Program-made: the position numbers and the translations under genes | Notes under the pieces: model-generated | The model's database searches: none | What the model was told of the DNA's origin: nothing | Seen by the model: only the letters and a program-made list of their open reading frames with translations | Assembly: GCA_944322625.1 (NCBI GenBank) | Contig: CALUPN010000015.1 | Span: 1 to 34,031, forward strand | Source of the DNA: Candidatus Gastranaerophilales bacterium | GTDB taxonomy: Bacteria > Cyanobacteriota > Vampirovibrionia > Gastranaerophilales > Gastranaerophilaceae | Reading direction: 5' to 3' | DNA: 34,031 bases | Shown here: in pieces, positions 30,292 through 34,031 of the stretch | How positions within the stretch are numbered: the first letter of the stretch is position 1 | Layout of the letters: every line of letters begins with the position of its first letter

Positions 30292-30538
30292 AACGCAACC
30301 GGTTTATTCCATCTTCTATCCATTCATTCGTTTTATTTATATATTTCTTTGCTGCAATTACCGTATCTAATCCGTCTCTTACTGATATTTCTTTAAACAA
30401 AAAAACATCATAGCTAAGGCGTTGCAGCCACTCTGTAGATACATTTTTAACGAGGCTGTAATCTTTCTTTGCCCATTCAAAATATTTTTTGTTCACTGCC
30501 CGAAAATTCGGCTGCGGCGATATTCGGTTGATTTGCAT
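30281..30538 (-). CDS. Small orphan protein with N-terminal NFRA motif (85 aa)
   Basis: AAGGAG lies seven bases before the ATG, and a consensus promoter lies upstream (30587-30559). The protein begins MQINRISPQPNFRAVNKKYF and is then helical and basic-acidic mixed (YSLVKNVSTEWLQRLSYDVF, ISVRDGLDTVIAAKKYINK). There is no signal peptide or membrane segment. The opening resembles that of the protein at 32988 (MKLQPVNIQNQKPNFKSAYP): a variable polar stretch then PNF[RK][AS]. I regard this as a lineage-specific N-terminal tag of unknown role. It lies downstream of a ribbon-helix-helix gene on the same strand. Confidence 0.7.
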   Translation of the reverse strand: MQINRISPQPNFRAVNKKYFEWAKKDYSLVKNVSTEWLQRLSYDVFLFKEISVRDGLDTVIAAKKYINKTNEWIEDGINRLRSNL

Positions 30539-30558
30539 TGATAACTCCTTAAAATCTA

Positions 30559-30587
30559 ATTTTACGATTTTAAACAGATATTGTCAA
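30559..30587 (-). promoter_or_regulatory. Consensus promoter of the 85-residue orphan gene
   Basis: On the minus strand TTGACA (30587-30582), a 17-bp spacer and TAAAAT (30564-30559). The predicted start leaves a leader of about 14 nt with AAGGAG. Confidence 0.72.
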
Positions 30588-30607
30588 GAAGCAGTGGGGG
30601 AAATGGT

Positions 30608-30781
30608 TTATTTTTCTGATTTTTCAAGATTTGCAAGTGCGTAACGGAGACTCTGGACAATAAACTCGTTACGGCTAATGCCGGCCTTAGTAGAATATTT
30701 TTCTATTTCGTCAAGAATATCAGCATCTATTCTTATACTTATTACTAATTTTTCAGGCTTTATAGGTTTAAAATTACTCAC
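30608..30781 (-). CDS. Ribbon-helix-helix (CopG/Arc-like) DNA-binding protein (57 aa)
   Basis: Read on the minus strand from GTG at 30781, with AAGGA eight bases upstream. The product has the classic RHH layout: strand KLVISIRID (11-19), helix A ADILDEIEKYSTKAG (20-34), turn and helix B ISRNEFIVQSLRYALANLEK (35-54). Alternating residues of the strand would contact the major groove as a dimer. Such proteins are antitoxins, plasmid copy-control proteins or local repressors. No recognisable toxin adjoins it; the next gene on the strand is the NFRA orphan, which has its own promoter. Two AATATAC repeats upstream probably form its operator. A GTG two codons earlier is a less likely start. Confidence 0.8.
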   Translation of the reverse strand: MSNFKPIKPEKLVISIRIDADILDEIEKYSTKAGISRNEFIVQSLRYALANLEKSEK

Positions 30782-30806
30782 TGTCACATTCCTTTTATTA
30801 ATATTG

Positions 30807-30835
30807 TAGTATATTGCTCGAGGTTATTGTATATT
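30807..30835. promoter_or_regulatory. Operator candidate of the ribbon-helix-helix gene
   Basis: TAGTATATT (30807-30815) and TTGTATATT (30827-30835) are direct repeats 20 bp apart on the plus strand, upstream of the RHH start. Two helical turns is a usual spacing for RHH dimers. Confidence 0.45.
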
Positions 30836-30858
30836 CAAATATGCAATATATATGGTAG

Positions 30859-30922
30859 TTGATTTTAGAATACGAGTCGTGGTATACTTTATTTTGAAGA
30901 AGTAGGTCAGGCACCGCCTGAC
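30859..30922 (+). promoter_or_regulatory. Promoter and leader hairpin of the 68-residue gene
   Basis: TTGATT (30859-30864), 18 bp, TATACT (30883-30888). The leader contains the perfect hairpin GTCAGGC-ACC-GCCTGAC (30906-30922) ahead of the GAGGAT ribosome binding site. Confidence 0.5.
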
Positions 30923-30955
30923 ATTAACTTTTACTTAGAAATATGAGGATGATAT

Positions 30956-31162
30956 ATGGAACAGGAAATAAAAGACAAGTTACAGGTGATAGAACAAAAA
31001 GTTGTTTCAAACAGCTATCTTATTGATACATTGCTATTTTATTGTAATGAAAACAGCGATGTTAACGAGGTTTCACAGGCTGCTTCCGTACTTGAGGTAA
31101 TATCTCAAAAAGAACAGGAAATTTTTAAACTTATATCAGATTATAGAAACGAAGTACAATAA
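30956..31162 (+). CDS. Small helical protein of unknown function (68 aa)
   Basis: GAGGAT lies five bases before the ATG. The sequence is acidic and predicted all-helical, with heptad-like spacing in EIKDKLQVIEQKVVSNSYLIDTLLF (split: EIKDKLQVIEQKV, NSYLIDTLLF) and a second helix VSQAASVLEVISQKEQEIFKLISDY. It could form a two-helix coiled-coil dimer. I recognise no family. It is transcribed divergently from the RHH gene, and the RHH operator candidate lies between them, so both may be controlled by that regulator. A short GC-containing hairpin (31192-31218, TTACTGT/ACAGTAA) follows and may end its transcript. Confidence 0.65.
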   Translation: MEQEIKDKLQVIEQKVVSNSYLIDTLLFYCNENSDVNEVSQAASVLEVISQKEQEIFKLISDYRNEVQ

Positions 31163-31346
31163 TCAAAAGGCGATTCTGATTAGCTCCATTATTTACTGTA
31201 CCTGCAGGCTTGCACAGTAATTTTGCATACAACTTGATAAAAACTCTAATACCTGAATTCCTAACATTTACCCCCAAAAACTAAACTAACAGGTGATTTA
31301 TGTTCAAGAATAAACCCTTACAATTTCTGTATGGAGATATGTTGTT

Positions 31347-31658
31347 ATGGAAAAATTTCAGAATAAATACTTGGAACTCAAAAATATTAATAAAGATATT
31401 GTCGACTGGGTAGAAGATGTTGCAGAAGAAAATAACTGTAAAATAGAACGCAAAGAATGGAAAAGCAAATATAACAGCTATGTTGTCTACGATTACGAGC
31501 CCTTTTGCTCGGAAGGATTTGAGATAAATATTTTGCTCAGCTCGTTTGATATTTCGTATCTCAATTTTATAAAATATCTGTATAACGAAAAACTAAGCAC
31601 AATCGAGTATTTAGACAATTGTATCAAAATTCCTTCAATAAAAAACTACTCACTTTAA
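31347..31658 (+). CDS. Hypothetical protein (103 aa)
   Basis: GGAG lies ten bases upstream of the ATG. The protein is soluble, rich in Lys, Glu, Asn and Tyr, with an N-terminal helix (YLELKNINKDIVDWVEDVAEE) followed by a beta-like segment (YNSYVVYDYEPF) and a segment with FEINILLSSFDISYLNFIKYLY. I recognise no family. A hairpin with a T-tract at 31673-31713 ends its transcript and doubles as the leader of the next gene. Only 184 bp of non-coding sequence separate it from the gene before. Confidence 0.6.
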   Translation: MEKFQNKYLELKNINKDIVDWVEDVAEENNCKIERKEWKSKYNSYVVYDYEPFCSEGFEINILLSSFDISYLNFIKYLYNEKLSTIEYLDNCIKIPSIKNYSL

Positions 31659-31669
31659 AAAAAATGGTA

Positions 31670-31713
31670 TATAATATTCCTTATCAAATACAGTTTGATG
31701 AGGAATATTTTTT
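31670..31713 (+). promoter_or_regulatory. Promoter, palindrome and T-tract before the second aminotransferase
   Basis: TATAAT (31670-31675) overlaps the left arm of an interrupted palindrome, AATATTCCT (31673-31681) with AGGAATATT (31701-31709), extended inward by ATCAAA/TTTGAT. The right arm carries the ribosome binding site and runs into six T just before the ATG. It can act as terminator for the upstream gene and as an operator or leader for the next. Confidence 0.55.
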
Positions 31714-32955
31714 ATGAAAGAATTTTTTAATGATTACGTACAAACACTTGAAACTTATATCATGTTTCGTATAAAAGAAACTGTTGCAAAAATAACTCCG
31801 GAATTAAAAGCAAAAGGAAGAAGCCCTATAAACCTTTCTATGGGAGCACCTACGGCTTCTCCGCCTAAGTTTGTTATTGAGAGTTTAAAGAAAGCTCTGG
31901 ATGAAAACGGAATGCATACATATTCTTCTCCTAAGGGTGAATTGTACTTAAGAGAAGCTATTGCAAAAAGAATGAAAAACAGATTTAATGTCGAGCTTAA
32001 TCCCGCTGATGAGATATTTTCTCTTATCGGATCAAAAGAAGGTTTAGCGAATTTTATCCGCGCTCTCATTAATCCAACGACAAATAATGAAGAAAAAGAA
32101 ATTATCCTTGTGCCGGACCCCGGTTATGCTTCATACGGAGAAATGGTTAAAGTTTCAGGCGGGCTGGCATATCCGATACCGTTAACTCCTGAAAATAATT
32201 TCATGCCGGATTTGGAAGAAGTTTGGAATGATTTTATAAAGCGGGGTTACAATCCTGAGAAAGTCAAAGCGCTTATTATCAATTATCCGAATAACCCTCT
32301 GGGCGCAACTGCTACAAGAGAATACTTAAAAAGTGTTGTTGATTTTTGTAAAAAACATCATATTCTTTTAATGTCGGATGCCGCTTACACTGATATGTAT
32401 TTTAAGCCGGAATTAAAACCCGCAAGTATTCTTGAATTTGAAGGCGCTAAAGATATAGCGGTAGAATTTTTTAGTTTCTCAAAACCATACGCCATGACCG
32501 GCTGGAGATTAGGCTGGATTTGCGGAAACAAAGAAGCTGTCCAGATATTCGGGAAACTGAAATCGACTCTCGATTCAGGTATATTTAAGGCTCTGCAAAA
32601 AGCCGGAAGTGAAATCCTTAATTCGGAAGAAGGCGAAGAATATATTAAAAAAGCAAACCAAAACTTTAAGAGAAATCAGGAAATCTTTGTAAAAGGATTG
32701 AAGGAAGAATTAGGCTGGGGCGGGTTTAATGTCCCCGATGCAACATTCTATCTCTGGCTTCCGGTACCGCCGAGATATAAGACCGCAGTCGAATTTACCG
32801 ATGATTTAATGCACAAATCCGGTATTGTAGCAGTTCCCGGCAATGCTTTCGGAAAATATGGGGAAGGCTTCTGCCGTGTCTCAATCGTCTGCTCGGAAGA
32901 AGAGCTTAAAGAAGCCATAAGACGAATGAAAGAGGACGGATTTAGTTTTGAATAG
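31714..32955 (+). CDS. Class I/II PLP-dependent aminotransferase (DapL/AspC-like paralogue)
   Basis: A 413-residue fold-type I enzyme. Motifs: INLSMGAPTASPPKF (39-53), YSSPKGELYLREAIA (70-84), the GSKEGLANF segment (106-114), VPDPGYASYGE, NYPNNPLGATA (190-200), SDAAYTDMYF, and the Schiff-base Lys257 in FSFSKPYAMTGWRLGW. GSKEGL with PDPGY is shared by DapL2-type and alanine/aspartate aminotransferases, so the substrate is uncertain; a role in amino-acid synthesis is safe. True dapL is at 3254-4420, so this is a paralogue with another task or a backup. GAGGAA precedes the start. Confidence 0.83.
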   Translation: MKEFFNDYVQTLETYIMFRIKETVAKITPELKAKGRSPINLSMGAPTASPPKFVIESLKKALDENGMHTYSSPKGELYLREAIAKRMKNRFNVELNPADEIFSLIGSKEGLANFIRALINPTTNNEEKEIILVPDPGYASYGEMVKVSGGLAYPIPLTPENNFMPDLEEVWNDFIKRGYNPEKVKALIINYPNNPLGATATREYLKSVVDFCKKHHILLMSDAAYTDMYFKPELKPASILEFEGAKDIAVEFFSFSKPYAMTGWRLGWICGNKEAVQIFGKLKSTLDSGIFKALQKAGSEILNSEEGEEYIKKANQNFKRNQEIFVKGLKEELGWGGFNVPDATFYLWLPVPPRYKTAVEFTDDLMHKSGIVAVPGNAFGKYGEGFCRVSIVCSEEELKEAIRRMKEDGFSFE

Positions 32956-32987
32956 CAAATAAATTTTTTAGAGGTTTTAATATCTGT

Positions 32988-33608
32988 ATGAAACTGCAGC
33001 CTGTTAATATTCAGAATCAAAAACCTAATTTTAAATCGGCATATCCGGTTACTCACTGGATTGCTGAAACCAACGGCAGTTATGCTTCTATCGGAAATCT
33101 TAATCTTATCAAAAAATTGCAGGGTAAGATTATAAGAATTCTGAATAAGCCTCTCACGGAAAGCAGCAAACCGATGGATGCAGGAGAAGAAAATTTCAGA
33201 ACTTATGTCGGAAAATGCGATATTTCATACAGGAATAATCCCGTCGTAAGATCTTTTTACAACAGAACGGAAAACAGCCTGAACAATTTCAGTCCGCTTT
33301 CTTATATTATATCCGGTGAAGATGTGGAGATTTTTGAAGATACACTTGCAAAGAATATCGGAAGATTAAAAGGAAAAGCAAAAGAAATTTTAAAACAGCC
33401 ATACTCTCCTCAAGCAGTTGAAGCGATTAAATTATACAACAGAGAAGGATTGAAATTCGTTAAAGATAAATCGAAACAAATTACGGATAAACAGGGACTT
33501 GTATACATGCTTCATACAAAATTTGAAATAATAAGAAACAGAGCGGGGAAAATAAAGGATTACCGATTTGTAGACGCCCGTTTTCTACCGATAAAAAAGA
33601 AAATTTAA
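32988..33608 (+). CDS. Orphan protein with N-terminal NFKS motif (206 aa)
   Basis: Starts MKLQPVNIQNQKPNFKSAYP; the early PNFKS matches the PNFRA of the 85-residue orphan at 30281-30538. After that it is soluble and basic, without signal peptide or membrane helix: NLNLIKKLQGKIIRILNKPL, a middle part with FRTYVGKCDISYRNNPVVRSF, and a helical C-terminal half with LKGKAKEILKQPYSPQAVEAI (21 residues; cited as LKGKAKEILKQ and PYSPQAVEAI) and YRFVDARFLPIKKKI. I recognise no family. GAGG lies 13 bases before the ATG, somewhat far. It follows the aminotransferase by 32 bp and may be read through from it. Confidence 0.65.
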   Translation: MKLQPVNIQNQKPNFKSAYPVTHWIAETNGSYASIGNLNLIKKLQGKIIRILNKPLTESSKPMDAGEENFRTYVGKCDISYRNNPVVRSFYNRTENSLNNFSPLSYIISGEDVEIFEDTLAKNIGRLKGKAKEILKQPYSPQAVEAIKLYNREGLKFVKDKSKQITDKQGLVYMLHTKFEIIRNRAGKIKDYRFVDARFLPIKKKI

Positions 33609-33613
33609 TAAAC

Positions 33614-33644
33614 TTGACTTAAAAAAATCATCATGTATTATAAT
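33614..33644 (+). promoter_or_regulatory. Promoter of tRNA-Gly
   Basis: TTGACT (33614-33619) and a consensus TATAAT (33639-33644) with a 19-bp spacer, 10 bp before the tRNA. Confidence 0.6.
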
Positions 33645-33654
33645 AGTATGCCGA

Positions 33655-33726
33655 GCGGGGGTAATTCAGTGGTAGAATGCCTCCTTGCCAAGGAGGATGT
33701 CGCGAGTTCGAGCCTCGTCTCCCGCT
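33655..33726 (+). tRNA. tRNA-Gly (anticodon GCC)
   Basis: A 72-nt cloverleaf. The acceptor stem pairs GCGGGGG with CTCCCGC (one G-T), discriminator T. The D arm contains TTCAGTGGTAGAA. The anticodon stem CCTCC/GGAGG holds the loop TTGCCAA with anticodon GCC, which reads GGC and GGT. The T arm holds TTCGAGC. CCA is not encoded. Its last 18 bases recur 186 bp downstream. Confidence 0.95.
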
Positions 33727-33728
33727 AA

Positions 33729-33761
33729 TAAAAAAGAGTCCTTTGCAGGGCTCTTTTTTAT
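33729..33761 (+). terminator. Intrinsic terminator after tRNA-Gly
   Basis: AAAAAAGAGTCC, a short loop, then GGGCTCTTTTTT: a GC-containing stem with one G-T pair that runs into a T-tract. Confidence 0.85.
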
Positions 33762-33894
33762 TAGCGGTGTGATAGCGGCGAGAAAACGCCTTTGCGAGTT
33801 GCGTGAGCGAGCTGAGGCTGGAGCATTTTTGCGAAGTGTTGAAAAACACTGAAGCAAAATGCGGAATTGCCGTTAAACGCGAGCGAACAAGACA

Positions 33895-33915
33895 CGAGCC
33901 TCGTCTCCCGCTCCA
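33895..33915 (+). repeat. Duplicated 3' end of tRNA-Gly (with CCA)
   Basis: CGAGCCTCGTCTCCCGCT at 33895-33912 is identical to tRNA positions 33709-33726, and here it is followed by CCA. Direct repeats that restore a tRNA 3' end are the usual footprint of integration at a tRNA; a partial tRNA pseudogene is the alternative. Confidence 0.7.
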
Positions 33916-33919
33916 TTTT

Positions 33920-33948
33920 ACAAGAGCCTTTTAAGGCTTTTTTTATTA
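33920..33948 (+). terminator. Second intrinsic terminator, after the tRNA-end duplicate
   Basis: AAGAGCC-TTTTAA-GGCT followed by seven T. Its position relative to the duplicated tRNA end mirrors that of a normal tRNA terminator. Confidence 0.65.
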
Positions 33949-34031
33949 GTTGTAAAATAAACTATACATACCAGACAGGAATTGCACTTACATTTTCTGT
34001 TATTGGAAAATCCTCTTTACAAAGGCAAATT

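Larger units (their letters stand above)
33727..34031. other. Region after tRNA-Gly to the window end
   Basis: No protein gene is seen. It contains an intrinsic terminator (33729-33761), a G/C-rich segment with a strong imperfect hairpin closed by a GAAA loop (33819-33863), a repeat of the tRNA 3' end with TCCA (33895-33915), and a second terminator (33920-33948). The last 80 bp show nothing recognisable. Confidence 0.55.

Noticed and set aside
33631-33857. Two minus-strand open frames across tRNA-Gly
   Set aside because: They are antisense to a clear tRNA and its terminator; their peptide sequence reflects translated tRNA sequence.

Overview
The window is an AT-rich (my estimate is under 40% GC), gene-dense chromosomal segment. 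It appears to come from an anaerobic diderm bacterium, most likely a gut member of the non-photosynthetic cyanobacterial sister lineage (Gastranaerophilales/Vampirovibrionia, formerly Melainabacteria). That placement is inference. It rests on a NusB with a large central insertion, diaminopimelate synthesis by DapL, an AsmA-like protein and a secretin (both imply an outer membrane), ferredoxin-linked 2-oxoacid metabolism, and small orphan proteins that start MQIN/MKLQ and carry an early NF[RK][AS] motif, which I associate with this group. No photosynthesis, CRISPR or complete transposase gene is visible.

Layout. 1-302: start of a minus-strand ATP-cone protein, probably a ribonucleotide reductase, cut by the window edge. 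738-2301: nusB-ftsY. 2302-2950: an RNA-like dispersed repeat. 2951-7663: an XRE regulator, dapL, a 4'-phosphopantetheinyl transferase, a 55-residue protein, a TPR membrane protein and a secreted protein. 7664-8211: a second copy of the dispersed repeat and the promoter of a secretion operon. 8212-14024: a GspC-like protein, secretin, GspE/PilB ATPase and GspF/PilC platform protein, in the gspCDEF order of type II secretion. 14178-15279: a small conserved protein and an SDR oxidoreductase. 15501-17192: an alpha-glucan phosphorylase homologue with Ser at the expected PLP-lysine position, followed by a strong terminator. 17318-20455: a large AsmA-like protein. 20452-22030: a minus-strand pair, ketopantoate-reductase-like and CMP-sugar synthetase. 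22031-22694: the most unusual intergenic region. 22695-23301: divergent HAD/XRE pair. 23508-26325: four-subunit 2-oxoacid:ferredoxin oxidoreductase. 26407-28940: an orphan protein, a lone ABC sugar permease and a GT4 glycosyltransferase. 28941-33608: lineage-type orphan proteins, a ribbon-helix-helix regulator and a second class-I aminotransferase. 33655-33726: tRNA-Gly(GCC), whose 3' end is repeated 186 bp downstream.

The most notable signals are four. First, 22107-22362 holds a good promoter whose predicted first nucleotide opens a 5'-3' closing stem, enclosing further stems and a 26-codon hydrophobic ORF with a strong ribosome binding site; it looks like a type I toxin mRNA or another peptide-encoding structured RNA. 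Second, 22465-22625 is a three-armed cruciform repeat. Third, several genes have a -10 element exactly six bases before the start codon and no Shine-Dalgarno sequence, which predicts leaderless mRNAs. Fourth, residue 430 of the phosphorylase homologue is Ser instead of the PLP-binding Lys.

How the genes fit together: housekeeping (nusB, ftsY), lysine/peptidoglycan precursor supply (dapL), envelope assembly and secretion (AsmA, Gsp-like operon, CMP-sugar synthetase, GT4), storage-glucan turnover (phosphorylase homologue) and fermentative electron flow (2-oxoacid:ferredoxin oxidoreductase). Everything was read by eye; no homology search or folding program was run.
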